64,000 nucleotides of DNA from Pseudomonas sp. (GTDB lineage: Bacteria > Pseudomonadota > Gammaproteobacteria > Pseudomonadales > Pseudomonadaceae). The notes beneath the pieces are model-generated. The model was given only the letters and a program-made list of their open reading frames with translations. It was not told where the DNA came from and ran no database searches. The stretch's first letter is position 1; each line of letters begins with the position of its first letter. The stretch is from assembly GCA_007713455.1 (NCBI GenBank), contig VMRT01000001.1, positions 372,001-436,000 of the forward strand, in the 5' to 3' direction. Below are positions 13,144 through 21,282 of this stretch, one piece after another. Position numbers and translations under genes: made by a program.

Positions 13144-13817
13144 GACATCGCGAACAAGACAGCCTGCTGCATGGGTCGGGAATGACCTCCCAACGCACCC
13201 GTGATCGCCTCATCCAGCGCCTGTACGAGGAAGGTCTTTCCAGCGCCCAGGTGCTCGAAGTCATCCGCCGCACGCCACGTCATCTGTTCGTAGACGAAGC
13301 CCTGGCGCACCGTGCCTATGAAGATACGGCGCTGCCGATCGGACACAACCAGACCATTTCCCAGCCGTTCATGGTTGCACGCATGAGCGAGCTGCTGCTG
13401 GCCGACGGGCCGCTGGACAAGGTTCTCGAAATCGGGACCGGCTCCGGCTACCAGACCGCCGTGCTGGCGCAGCTGGTCGAGCGGGTCTTCTCGGTCGAGC
13501 GCATTCAGGCGCTGCAGGACCGAGCCAAGGAGCGCCTCGCCGAACTCAAGCTGCGCAATGTGGTCTTTCGCTGGGGCGATGGTTGGGAAGGCTGGCCAGT
13601 ATTGGCGCCTTACAACGGGATCATCGTCACCGCAGCGGCAGCCGATGTGCCGCAGGCCCTGCTCGATCAGTTGGCGCCCGGTGGGCGTCTGGTGATCCCG
13701 GTAGGGGCCGGCGAGGTCCAGCAACTCATGCTGATCATTCGAGAGGAGAACGGCTTTTCGCGTCATCTTCTGGATACCGTACGTTTCGTGCCGCTGCTCA
13801 ATGGCCCCGTGATTTGA
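13140..13817 (+). CDS. pcm: Protein-L-isoaspartate O-methyltransferase
   Basis: Repairs damaged proteins by methylating L-isoaspartyl residues with S-adenosylmethionine. Read from the GTG at 13140, which overlaps surE by four bases, it has 225 residues. An ATG at 13182 gives 211 residues ([18 protein letters not shown]), the length used for P. aeruginosa. I keep the longer form because of the coupling overlap, but the start is undecided. The SAM-binding motif is [17 protein letters not shown] (about residue 94 of the long form). The conserved C-terminal FVPLLNG is present. Confidence 0.95.
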   Translation: MRHREQDSLLHGSGMTSQRTRDRLIQRLYEEGLSSAQVLEVIRRTPRHLFVDEALAHRAYEDTALPIGHNQTISQPFMVARMSELLLADGPLDKVLEIGTGSGYQTAVLAQLVERVFSVERIQALQDRAKERLAELKLRNVVFRWGDGWEGWPVLAPYNGIIVTAAAADVPQALLDQLAPGGRLVIPVGAGEVQQLMLIIREENGFSRHLLDTVRFVPLLNGPVI

Positions 13818-13836
13818 TCATTCAGCGGAAGAAAGC

Positions 13837-14772
13837 ATGAAAGACGCTTTATTGTTGTACGCCAAGGGCATGGCCATGGGCGCAGCGGATGTGGTGCCCG
13901 GTGTCTCGGGCGGTACGGTGGCTTTCATCACCGGCATCTACGACGAGCTGCTGCGTTCGATCAGTGCGGTGCCCTATGCCATCCGCCCGTTGCTGCGGGG
14001 GCGCGTCGCCGAGGCGTGGAAGACCGCCAACGGCAGTTTTCTGGTGGTGCTGTTTGCCGGCATCCTGACCAGCATCCTCAGCCTGGCCAGGCTGATTACC
14101 TTCCTGCTGGAAGAGCATCCGATTCCCGTTTGGTCCTTCTTCTTCGGCCTGATCCTGGTTTCCGTGCATCTGGTGGGCAAGGAGATCCAGCGGCGCAACC
14201 TGTCGCGGCTGGTGAGTTTCTGCCTGGGTATCGGTTTCGCCTACTGGATAACGGTAGCGGCCCCGATGCAATGGGGCAGTGACGGCCTGAGCCTGTTCTT
14301 CGCCGGTGCCATCGCCATCTGCGCCATGATCCTTCCGGGGATCTCCGGCAGCTTCATCCTCGTCTTGCTGGGGCTGTATCCGGTGGTGCTGGGTGCGGTA
14401 AAGAACTTCGATATCGGCGTGATGGCGATCTTCGCTGCCGGCTGCCTGGTGGGTCTGCTCAGCTTTGCCAAGTTCCTCAGCTGGCTGCTCAAGCGCTGGC
14501 GCGACTTGACCCTGGCGTTTCTGACCGGATTGATGCTCGGCTCGCTGAACAAGGTCTGGCCGTGGAAGGAAACGCTGACCTGGCGTACCAACTCCAGCGG
14601 CGAGAACGTTCCGGTCCTGCAGCAGAATCTGCTGCCCGGCGCCTATGGCGATCTGACCGGCCAGGACCCGCAGTTGCTGCTGGCCATACTGCTGGCCGTG
14701 GGCGGCATCGTCCTGGTGCTGGGTCTCGAGTGGTTCGCCGGGCGACGCCAGCCGATGACGGAAGGCGTTTGA
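13837..14772 (+). CDS. DUF368 membrane protein, PopT-type polyprenyl-phosphate transporter
   Basis: 311-residue integral membrane protein with about eight or nine hydrophobic segments. The N-terminal KGMAMGAADVVPGVSGGTVAFITGIYDELL and the repeat-like CAMILPGISGSFILVLLGLY at about residue 164 are DUF368 hallmarks and suggest internal duplication. DUF368 members were recently reported (PopT) to recycle undecaprenyl phosphate across the membrane; applying this here is by family. It sits between pcm and nlpD, an insertion relative to the E. coli surE-pcm-nlpD-rpoS order but common in pseudomonads. The envelope role would fit NlpD next to it. Confidence 0.85.
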   Translation: MKDALLLYAKGMAMGAADVVPGVSGGTVAFITGIYDELLRSISAVPYAIRPLLRGRVAEAWKTANGSFLVVLFAGILTSILSLARLITFLLEEHPIPVWSFFFGLILVSVHLVGKEIQRRNLSRLVSFCLGIGFAYWITVAAPMQWGSDGLSLFFAGAIAICAMILPGISGSFILVLLGLYPVVLGAVKNFDIGVMAIFAAGCLVGLLSFAKFLSWLLKRWRDLTLAFLTGLMLGSLNKVWPWKETLTWRTNSSGENVPVLQQNLLPGAYGDLTGQDPQLLLAILLAVGGIVLVLGLEWFAGRRQPMTEGV

Positions 14773-14800
14773 CGCACGTGTCTATGAAAGGGAGCGGGCA

Positions 14801-15652
14801 TTGAGGCTCACAGCAGTACGGCGGTGGGTTCGCGACCCTTTGGTCCGCTCGATGGTCGGCGTGCTGGTGATCGCCGGCACGCTGGTCGGTTGCGCATCCT
14901 CGCCTCCGGGCGGTGGTGTGCAGGTCGTCGATCGCAACCAGCGTGATCGTGTCACCAGTGGGCAGTACATCGTGCGCCGCGGCGACACGCTGTGGTCCAT
15001 CGCTTTCCGCTTTGGCTGGGATTGGCGCGATCTGGCCCGCGTAAACGGCATTCAGCCGCCGCATGTCATCTATCCCGGTCAGCGGATTCGCTTTAGCGGC
15101 GGCGCCACCCGAACGGCCGCTGCTACCCCGCAGCCGGTGCCCAAGCCTTCTTCCAGTCCCGCCCCATCCACCCCGGTCGTGGTCGCCAATCCGGTTCCGC
15201 GCCAGCCGGCGATCACCACACAACCTAAGCCCGCGGTTAGCCAGCCGGCGCGCACTCCGGTTACGCCTGTGACCCGCTCTGCAAGCGGTTGGGCATGGCC
15301 AGCGAACGGCACGATCATCGGTCGTTTTTCCTCAAACGGTAGTTTGAATAAAGGAATTGATATCGCTGGGGATTTGGGACAGCCTGTCCTGGCTGCTTCT
15401 GATGGGACTGTTGTGTACGCCGGCAGTGGATTACGGGGTTACGGCGAACTTGTGATCATCAAGCACAGCGATACCTATGTAAGCGCCTACGGACACAACC
15501 GCAGGCTGCTGGTTCGGGAGGGTCAACAAGTCAAGGCTGGGCAAAGTATCGCCGAGATGGGATCGACGGGAACCGACCGGGTGAAGCTGCATTTCGAGAT
15601 TCGTCGCCAGGGCAAACCCGTAGACCCGCTGCAATACCTGCCAAGACGTTGA
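14801..15652 (+). CDS. nlpD: Murein hydrolase activator NlpD (lipoprotein)
   Basis: Outer-membrane lipoprotein that activates a cell-wall amidase during division. 283 residues from a TTG at 14801, chosen because GGGAG lies 6 bases upstream. A lipoprotein signal with lipobox LVGC follows (cysteine at about residue 31). Then comes a LysM domain ([18 protein letters not shown] to GQRIRF, about residues 54-98), a Pro/Ser/Thr-rich linker, and a C-terminal M23 peptidase-like domain (about 165-280). The family's active-site residues look degenerate, as expected for an activator rather than an enzyme. In related species the main rpoS promoter lies inside nlpD. Confidence 0.93.
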   Translation: MRLTAVRRWVRDPLVRSMVGVLVIAGTLVGCASSPPGGGVQVVDRNQRDRVTSGQYIVRRGDTLWSIAFRFGWDWRDLARVNGIQPPHVIYPGQRIRFSGGATRTAAATPQPVPKPSSSPAPSTPVVVANPVPRQPAITTQPKPAVSQPARTPVTPVTRSASGWAWPANGTIIGRFSSNGSLNKGIDIAGDLGQPVLAASDGTVVYAGSGLRGYGELVIIKHSDTYVSAYGHNRRLLVREGQQVKAGQSIAEMGSTGTDRVKLHFEIRRQGKPVDPLQYLPRR

Positions 15653-15752
15653 CCTGTCGCCTGCCTGTTCCAGCACTAGGTTGGGCTTGAGCGTAGCCAG
15701 GGACCCGCGCCGCTTGGGCCTGTTGTCGAACTCGGAACAGGACAAGAATAAA

Positions 15753-16748
15753 ATGGCACTTAAAGACCACGCGCTGGAGTTTGACGTCGACGATGCGGTT
15801 CTGCTCATGGAAACGCCGATCCACTTCGACCAGAAAGACAAAGTGACCAAGGCTGCCAGTGCAGGCAGACCCAAGGCCACATCCAGCAAACAGCACAAGT
15901 TCATCGACTACAACCGGGCGCTAGATGCAACCCAGTTGTATCTCAACGAAATCGGTTTCTCCCCCCTCCTGACCCCCGAAGAAGAAGTGCATTTCGCGCG
16001 TTTGGCGCAGAAAGGCGATCCGGCGGGGCGCAAGCGCATGATCGAAAGCAACCTTCGCCTGGTGGTGAAGATTGCCCGACGCTACGTCAATCGCGGTCTT
16101 TCCCTGCTCGATCTGGTCGAGGAGGGCAATCTCGGTCTGATTCGCGCGGTGGAGAAATTCGACCCCGAGCGCGGCTTCCGCTTTTCCACCTATGCCACCT
16201 GGTGGATTCGACAGACGATCGAGCGGGCGATCATGAATCAGACCCGCACGATTCGCCTGCCGATTCATGTGGTCAAGGAATTGAACGTCTACCTCCGGGC
16301 CGCTCGCGAGCTGACCCAGAAGCTCGACCACGAACCCAGCCCTGAAGAGATCGCCAACCTGCTGGAGAAGCCGGTCGGTGAGGTCAAGCGCATGCTCGGG
16401 CTCAACGAACGCGTCACTTCGGTGGACGTCTCGCTTGGCCCGGACACGGACAAGACGCTGCTCGATACACTGACTGACGATCGCCCGACCGATCCTTGCG
16501 AGCTTCTGCTGGATGACGATCTGTCCAACAGCATCGACCAATGGCTGTCTGATCTGTCCGAAAAGCAGCGGGAGGTGGTTATCCGTCGTTTTGGCCTGCG
16601 CGGCCATGAAGCCTCGACGCTGGAGGAGGTGGGGCAGGAGATCGGCCTGACCCGCGAGCGTGTTCGCCAGATTCAGGTGGAGGCGCTGCGCCGTCTGCGC
16701 GAGATTCTCGAGCGTAACGGCCTGTCGAGCGACGCGCTGTTCCAGTGA
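15753..16748 (+). CDS. rpoS: RNA polymerase sigma factor RpoS (sigma-38)
   Basis: Master sigma factor of stationary phase and general stress. 331 residues from the ATG at 15753 ([14 protein letters not shown]), the conserved Pseudomonas start; the in-frame start at 15681 is not supported. Region 1.2 ([17 protein letters not shown]), region 2 ([43 protein letters not shown]), region 3 and region 4.2 ([31 protein letters not shown]) are intact. The N-terminal 50 residues are variable, as in other pseudomonads. rsmZ follows, linking RpoS and Gac/Rsm control physically. Confidence 0.98.
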   Translation: MALKDHALEFDVDDAVLLMETPIHFDQKDKVTKAASAGRPKATSSKQHKFIDYNRALDATQLYLNEIGFSPLLTPEEEVHFARLAQKGDPAGRKRMIESNLRLVVKIARRYVNRGLSLLDLVEEGNLGLIRAVEKFDPERGFRFSTYATWWIRQTIERAIMNQTRTIRLPIHVVKELNVYLRAARELTQKLDHEPSPEEIANLLEKPVGEVKRMLGLNERVTSVDVSLGPDTDKTLLDTLTDDRPTDPCELLLDDDLSNSIDQWLSDLSEKQREVVIRRFGLRGHEASTLEEVGQEIGLTRERVRQIQVEALRRLREILERNGLSSDALFQ

Positions 16749-16755
16749 CATCAAT

Positions 16756-16788
16756 GTCGTCGGGTCTGGTTGCCGGGCCCGACGACAA
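16756..16788 (+). terminator. Hairpin after rpoS
   Basis: TGTCGTCGGG (16756-16765) and CCCGACGACA (16779-16788) form a perfect 10-bp stem, starting 8 bases after the rpoS stop. There is no T-run after it, so termination may be inefficient or need Rho. Confidence 0.6.
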
Positions 16789-16891
16789 TCCCGCCGCTGC
16801 TGCACTCTTCCTGACCCCTTACACACTCGGCCTTGGGTCGATCCCTTGGCTTAATCCGTCGCGGTCGATTTTCCTGGTTGTCCTCTCCCTG

Positions 16892-16909
16892 TGTACGCAT
16901 TTGCTTACA
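16892..16909 (+). promoter_or_regulatory. GacA upstream activating site for rsmZ
   Basis: TGTACG-CATTTG-CTTACA matches the GacA site consensus TGTAAG-N6-CTTACA with one mismatch. It is about 170-190 bases before the inferred rsmZ start, the distance reported for Pseudomonas rsmZ. The right half is also part of a perfect palindrome (16901-16923) that adds a second TGTAAG half-site at 16915-16920. Confidence 0.8.
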
Positions 16910-17069
16910 AACGTTGTAAGCAAAGCCCACGAAACAGCTACGGCGACCGGCGATTTATGCCCGACTCAATGAGCAACTTACTGATTTTTATAGAAATTAT
17001 TAGATGCTCTGGATGGGCCAGGCAGTGCTGCGGCTGGATGCCACAGCTTGTTGTCGTCACGCCGATCAT

Positions 17070-17075
17070 TAATAT
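17070..17075 (+). promoter_or_regulatory. rsmZ: Probable -10 box of rsmZ
   Basis: TAATAT lies 7 bases before the first base of the first GGA hairpin. A weak -35, TTGTTG, is at 17048-17053 (16-base spacer). A weak core promoter fits strong dependence on the upstream GacA site. Confidence 0.5.
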
Positions 17076-17082
17076 CGCACCC

Positions 17083-17215
17083 GTGCTCAGGGATTAGCGC
17101 GGCCTTCAGGATGAAGGTCAAGGACCGCCGCAGGAAGCGGTGTCATCCAGGAAGATGAGAAGGGATACAGGGAACAAGGAAGGAGGCGGGCGGGGTCAAA
17201 CCCGCCCCTTTTTTT
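17083..17215 (+). ncRNA. rsmZ: Small regulatory RNA RsmZ (RsmA/CsrA-sequestering)
   Basis: A transcript of about 133 nt with nine GGA motifs. Four are exposed in hairpin loops: GTGCT-loop-AGCGC (17083-17100), GGCCTTC-AGGAT-GAAGGTC (17101-17119), ACCGC-loop-GCGGT (17124-17141) and TCATC-CAGGAA-GATGA (17143-17158). The others lie in linkers. It ends in a textbook terminator, GGGCGGG-GTCAAA-CCCGCCC (17188-17207), then C and seven Ts. Location immediately downstream of rpoS and a GacA site about 180 bases upstream match rsmZ of other pseudomonads. It should titrate RsmA/CsrA proteins when the GacS/GacA system is active. In P. aeruginosa fdxA follows; here it does not. Confidence 0.92.
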
Positions 17216-17290
17216 GCCTGCAAGAAACTCCCGCTGAACCGAGTGGCCGGGGCATGGCCTAATGGGAACAGTCCATCAGCGGAGAACCAC

Positions 17291-17428
17291 ATGAACGGCG
17301 ACCAGCACAACGACCAGCCCACCAAAGAGCAGGACGACGTGACCCGTCGGCCGGATGAGGCTGACGAAGATCAGCTCGATGAGGCTATAGAAGAAACCTT
17401 TCCAGCCAGCGATCCGATCTCGCCCTGA
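17291..17428 (+). CDS. Small acidic protein with ETFPASDP motif
   Basis: 45-residue, strongly acidic protein (MNGDQHNDQPTKEQDDVTRR, then a Glu/Asp-rich part) ending LDEAIEETFPASDPISP. The (E)ETFPASDP tail recurs in many small proteobacterial proteins of unknown function. I chose the ATG at 17291 because GGAG lies 6 bases upstream; an in-frame start at 17243 gives no similarity. It lies 75 bases after the rsmZ terminator and ends just before the convergent GNAT-NUDIX gene. Probably intrinsically disordered; role unknown. Confidence 0.75.
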   Translation: MNGDQHNDQPTKEQDDVTRRPDEADEDQLDEAIEETFPASDPISP

Positions 17429-17446
17429 TCAACCGGAGGCGCACGC

Positions 17447-18292
17447 TCAGACGGCTTGTTCCTTCCCCTCCGTACGCATCAATAGCGCAGGCATGATATG
17501 CCTGCGCAACAGCGGCGCCACATCCTCCCTCGCGCATGGCGCGATCTCCAGCCAACCCAGTTCTTCCAGTTCGGCCTGCACCTTCACTGCGTGGGGCAGG
17601 CGTCCGATGAACACATCCGCCTCCACCTGATGGTCCGGCTCGTTGGCAGCCGGTGCGCGGAAATGCCCGAACGACTCGAGGTCTTCATCCTCGAGCCTCA
17701 GGTCGAGTTCTTCATGAAGCTCACGCTTGAGGGTTTGCAGAGGTGTTTCGCCCGGTTCTGCCTTGCCCCCGGGGAGCATGAAGAAGCGGGTGCTGCGTTT
17801 GCGCACGACCAGGAGGCGTCCGCGTTCGTCGATCAGGCAGGCGATGGCGATGTTCAGGGTTGCAGCTGGCATGGGCATCATCCTTCGGTCATTGAGCAGG
17901 GCAATCAGTGCCTTGGTCCGCCGGTAGCGGGCCAGTCGGTCGGCCAGGGTGTCAGGCAGCTGGTCCGTCATGACGAAGCCAAGTCGCGTATAGAAATCCA
18001 GAAGTTCCGGTTTACAGAACAGCCAGACCGGTCCGCTGTTCGACATCAGCGCTTCGCGTACAAGCTGCGCGCCGATGCCGCGGCTCCGCTGCGAAGGGGT
18101 CACCAACAAGCCGGTCAGAAAATGCCCATCCGCTACTGGCGTCAGGCAGAGCCCACCCAGGATGGCGCCGCGCCGAGCCACCCAGCATGTGGCCTCGGGA
18201 CGTATGCGGTTACGGCTGTTGTGGGCTCGATAGAACCTGACCAGCAGCGGCTGCAAAGCTTTGGGGAGCGGCGAATAGTCGAGAGTGGGCAT
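17447..18292 (-). CDS. GNAT acetyltransferase / NUDIX hydrolase fusion
   Basis: 281 residues holding two domains. Residues about 5-130 are a GNAT acetyltransferase fold: the acetyl-CoA loop region LLVTPSQRSRGIGAQLVREAL is clear, followed by LDFYTRLGFV. Residues about 145-270 are a NUDIX hydrolase: the box GGKAEPGETPLQTLKRELHEELDL (at about 174-197) carries the GX5EX7REUXEEXGU pattern, with Leu-Asp-Leu in place of the final GU. The second domain would cleave a nucleoside diphosphate derivative. Fusion of an acyltransferase with a NUDIX domain suggests linked modification and clean-up, but substrates cannot be inferred. Cytoplasmic. Confidence 0.88.
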   Translation of the reverse strand: MPTLDYSPLPKALQPLLVRFYRAHNSRNRIRPEATCWVARRGAILGGLCLTPVADGHFLTGLLVTPSQRSRGIGAQLVREALMSNSGPVWLFCKPELLDFYTRLGFVMTDQLPDTLADRLARYRRTKALIALLNDRRMMPMPAATLNIAIACLIDERGRLLVVRKRSTRFFMLPGGKAEPGETPLQTLKRELHEELDLRLEDEDLESFGHFRAPAANEPDHQVEADVFIGRLPHAVKVQAELEELGWLEIAPCAREDVAPLLRRHIMPALLMRTEGKEQAV

Positions 18293-18447
18293 GACCGACC
18301 GTGGATTCTTCGAGGGCGCTAGTCTAGCGCCTGTGCTGCGATCACCAAACGCCCTGTATCCGACCGCTGCCGTTCATCCGTTCGCTGCATCTTTTCCGTC
18401 GTCTTGGCGCTCTCACCCTTAGCGTTTCCAACGACAGGAATAACAAC

Positions 18448-20385
18448 ATGTTGGATCTACTGATTGTGCTCGCATTCGTTTTCTACGGCCTTTCGGCAGG
18501 GATGCGCGCCCGCTCCAAAGCCTCGCAGAGTCTTCACGAATACTTTCTTGCCGGACGAACCATCAAGGGCTGGCGCGCAGGTGTGTCGATGTCCGCCACG
18601 CAGTTCGCGGCCGATACGCCGTTGCTGGTCAGCGGTCTGGTCGCGACTGCCGGGGTTTTTGCGTTGTGGCGGCTGTGGATCTATGGGTTGGCATTCCTGC
18701 TGCTGGCATGGGTATTCGCCTCCGGCTGGCGCCGTGCCGGGGTGCTCACCGACGCCGAACTCACTCGTGTGCGCTACAGCGGTCCCGCAGTGGTGCCGTT
18801 GCGGCTGTTCAAGGCGATTTATTACGGCACCGTTATCAACTGTGTGGTGCTGGCAATGGTACTGGTCGCGGCCATTCGCATTGCCGAGGTGTTTCTGCCA
18901 TGGCACGAGTGGCTGCCGGGCGGCGTCTACGCGGTGATCATGGGCGCAGTGGAAGCCAGCGGCATACGGCTTGGTGAGAGCATCAGTGGGCTCGATCAGC
19001 TGACGACCAGCACCAACAATCTCATTTCGATCCTGTTGATCCTGACCTTCACGGCGATGTACTCGATCACCGGAGGCCTGCGTGCGGTGGTGCGGACCGA
19101 TGTCATGCAGTTCAGCGTGGCGATGCTGGGTACGTTGGTATACGCCTGGTTCGTGGTGGACGCAGCCGGTGGACTGGGCGGCCTGACCGATCGGATCGTC
19201 GAGCTGTATGGCAGCGAGCAGGCGGCCAAGATGCTTTCGTTCTCGCCGCCGAGCAATGCCGGCGAGGCGCTGACGCCATTCCTGGTGATCGTCGGTTTGC
19301 AGTGGCTGTTCCAGATGAATTCCGACGGTACCGGATACCTGGCGCAGCGCAGCATGGCTTGCCCGACAGATCGTGAGGCGCGTATTGCCGGTTTGGTATT
19401 CACCTGGCTGCAGATATTCCTGCGCAGCCTGTTCTGGCTGGCGATCGCGATCGGTCTGCTGGTGCTGTATCCGTTCAGTCCAGAAGAGATGAGTGGTGAA
19501 GGCTTCACCGCTGCGCGCGAGGCGCTGTTCGTCACCGGTATCGAAGAATTGCTACCGCCGGGTTTCCGCGGGTTGATGCTGGTGGGCCTACTGGCGGCCC
19601 TGGCGTCGACCGTGGATACGCATCTCAATTGGGGCGCTTCGTACTGGAGCAATGATGTCTATGGTGGGGTCGTCGCGCCGAAGCTGCTCAAGCGCAAGCC
19701 CAAGGACAAAGAGCTGGTTCTGGTTGCGCGTCTTTCCAACGTGCTGATCCTGCTGATCGCGATGGTCATCATGGCCAACCTCGGTTCGATCCAGACGGCC
19801 TGGTTCATCTCCTTGCTGTTCGGTGCCGGAATGGGTTCGGTGCTGGTACTGCGCTGGCTCTGGGAGAGGATCAATCTGTACTCCGAGCTGACGGCAATGA
19901 TCGCATCGCTGATCACCGCCCCCTTGCTGCTCTACTACCTGGGCACCGATCCGGAGCGTGAGTGGATACGTCTGGGCATCATGTCCTTGGTTACCTGCAG
20001 CGCCGCGATTCTGGTCAGCTACATCACCCCGCCCACGGACCAGGAGACGCTGGATCGCTTCTATCGCAGGGTGCGGCCGTTCGGCTTCTGGGGACAGACC
20101 GCCGTGCGTTGTGGCGTCTCGCGCCGGGAGTCGCTCAAGGCCCTCGGTGTACGCCTGTTTGCGGTAGGCGTTACGGCGCTATCGGTCTACACGTTATTGA
20201 TCGGCGTGGGGCGGTTGCTGTTCCCACAGCCGGAAGGAAGTGCTGTGCTGGCGTGGATATGTATCGCCGTTGGGTTGGCCTTGACACCCGTGTGGATGTA
20301 TCTCGCGTTCAGCCGTTATTTCGATGATGAACGGGAAGATGATGCGCTTGAACTTCACGAGAAGAGTGCGGATGTGGCTGGCTGA
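18448..20385 (+). CDS. Sodium:solute symporter (SSS family)
   Basis: 645-residue polytopic inner-membrane protein with about 13-14 membrane segments. The N-terminal part (YFLAGRTIKGWRAGVSMSATQFAADTPLLVSG) and the TAMYSITGGLRAVVRTDVMQF segment at about residue 200 are SSS hallmarks carrying sodium-site residues. A long charged loop and a hydrophilic C-terminus (from about residue 620) follow. Substrate unknown; no catabolic partner gene is adjacent. The AGGA site is 10 bases before the ATG. The GNAT-NUDIX gene is divergent upstream. Confidence 0.9.
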   Translation: MLDLLIVLAFVFYGLSAGMRARSKASQSLHEYFLAGRTIKGWRAGVSMSATQFAADTPLLVSGLVATAGVFALWRLWIYGLAFLLLAWVFASGWRRAGVLTDAELTRVRYSGPAVVPLRLFKAIYYGTVINCVVLAMVLVAAIRIAEVFLPWHEWLPGGVYAVIMGAVEASGIRLGESISGLDQLTTSTNNLISILLILTFTAMYSITGGLRAVVRTDVMQFSVAMLGTLVYAWFVVDAAGGLGGLTDRIVELYGSEQAAKMLSFSPPSNAGEALTPFLVIVGLQWLFQMNSDGTGYLAQRSMACPTDREARIAGLVFTWLQIFLRSLFWLAIAIGLLVLYPFSPEEMSGEGFTAAREALFVTGIEELLPPGFRGLMLVGLLAALASTVDTHLNWGASYWSNDVYGGVVAPKLLKRKPKDKELVLVARLSNVLILLIAMVIMANLGSIQTAWFISLLFGAGMGSVLVLRWLWERINLYSELTAMIASLITAPLLLYYLGTDPEREWIRLGIMSLVTCSAAILVSYITPPTDQETLDRFYRRVRPFGFWGQTAVRCGVSRRESLKALGVRLFAVGVTALSVYTLLIGVGRLLFPQPEGSAVLAWICIAVGLALTPVWMYLAFSRYFDDEREDDALELHEKSADVAG

Positions 20386-20654
20386 TTTAATGGACAGGTT
20401 TATATGTATATCACGCAACGATTCTATAATTGCCTTTCTAATATCTATTTGAAGGCTCTTGTGCTGGCATAACAGTATCGCGTTCTAGGCTAAATTTATA
20501 AAAATCATCGAATTGACGCTTTTTTCTATTGTTTTGCATGAAAAGCCGGTCATTCGTCGATTCCTTTGAGCAGTCTCAGGGTTTACATGCTTGTCTCAGG
20601 AATACGCATTGCTATTGCGTATTTCATAACAAGCACAAAAGCAGAGGTGCCGTC
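20386..20654. other. AT-rich intergenic region
   Basis: 269 bases, clearly lower in GC than the flanking symporter gene. A TTGACG hexamer at 20513-20518 could be a -35 element for the barrel gene, but no good -10 is spaced correctly. No RNA gene recognised. The compositional drop marks the left edge of a small accessory patch. Confidence 0.5.
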
Positions 20655-21170
20655 ATGAATCGACTTTTCAAAACTTCCTTAATGGTCGCCGCCATGCTTC
20701 CGGCTGTTGCCGGTGCGGCTCCCATGACCGGTGACAAGGAAATCACATTGGGTGGTGCAGGAAGCAGCGACAAGGACTTTGACGATACTGTGTTTTCCGT
20801 ACAGGGAAGTTGGGGCCAGTATTTAAGCGAATCTTCTCTCTGGGGTGTCCGGCAAACTGTCAATGCGCGTGATACCGAGGGAGAAAGTGTCAAGTTCGAT
20901 GGCTCGACTCGCGTCTTCTATGACTATCACTTCGGCACCGGCAAGGCACGGCCTTTCATCGGTGCGAGCATTGGTGGTGTCTACGGTGACCGGGTAGACG
21001 AGACGTTCATGGCGGGGCCGGAAGTCGGCTTCAAGTACTGGGTTCAGGACAAGACGTTCATTACCGCGATGGCGGAATATCAGTTCCTGTTCAAGAGCGG
21101 CAGCGATGCACAGGATCGATATGATGACGGAGTGTTCCTCTACAGCATCGGTGTTGGCTTCAACTACTGA
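20655..21170 (+). CDS. Outer-membrane beta-barrel protein
   Basis: 171 residues with a Sec signal peptide (MNRLFKTSLMVAAMLPAVAGA, probable cleavage after AGA at about residue 21). The mature part has alternating aromatic and polar residues typical of an eight-stranded barrel (for example TRVFYDYHFG, RPFIGASIGGVYGD) and ends with an aromatic residue (GVGFNY), the outer-membrane assembly signal. The start at 20655 has AGAGGTG upstream; an upstream in-frame start at 20529 would bury the signal peptide. Specific function unknown. Monocistronic, with a strong hairpin after it. Confidence 0.8.
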   Translation: MNRLFKTSLMVAAMLPAVAGAAPMTGDKEITLGGAGSSDKDFDDTVFSVQGSWGQYLSESSLWGVRQTVNARDTEGESVKFDGSTRVFYDYHFGTGKARPFIGASIGGVYGDRVDETFMAGPEVGFKYWVQDKTFITAMAEYQFLFKSGSDAQDRYDDGVFLYSIGVGFNY

Positions 21171-21176
21171 TCAGGA

Positions 21177-21206
21177 CATGCGCGATGTCGCCCGACATCG
21201 CGCATG
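21177..21206 (+). terminator. Perfect 13-bp hairpin after the barrel gene
   Basis: CATGCGCGATGTC (21177-21189) pairs with GACATCGCGCATG (21194-21206) over a GCCC loop, 6 bases after the stop. The tail (CTAAATTG) is poor in T, so it may act as an mRNA-stabilising hairpin as well as a terminator. Confidence 0.65.
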
Positions 21207-21230
21207 CTAAATTGCCTGTGTCTTCGTCAA

Positions 21231-21268
21231 AGTGCCGTTTCGCTTGTTTAGTGCCGCTTCGCTTGTTT
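21231..21268. repeat. Two tandem 19-bp repeats
   Basis: AGTGCCGTTTCGCTTGTTT (21231-21249) is followed directly by AGTGCCGCTTCGCTTGTTT (21250-21268), 18 of 19 bases identical. They lie in the gap between the barrel gene and the convergent SIR2 gene stop at 21283. Confidence 0.8.
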
Positions 21269-21282
21269 TTGGAAAAAGACTC

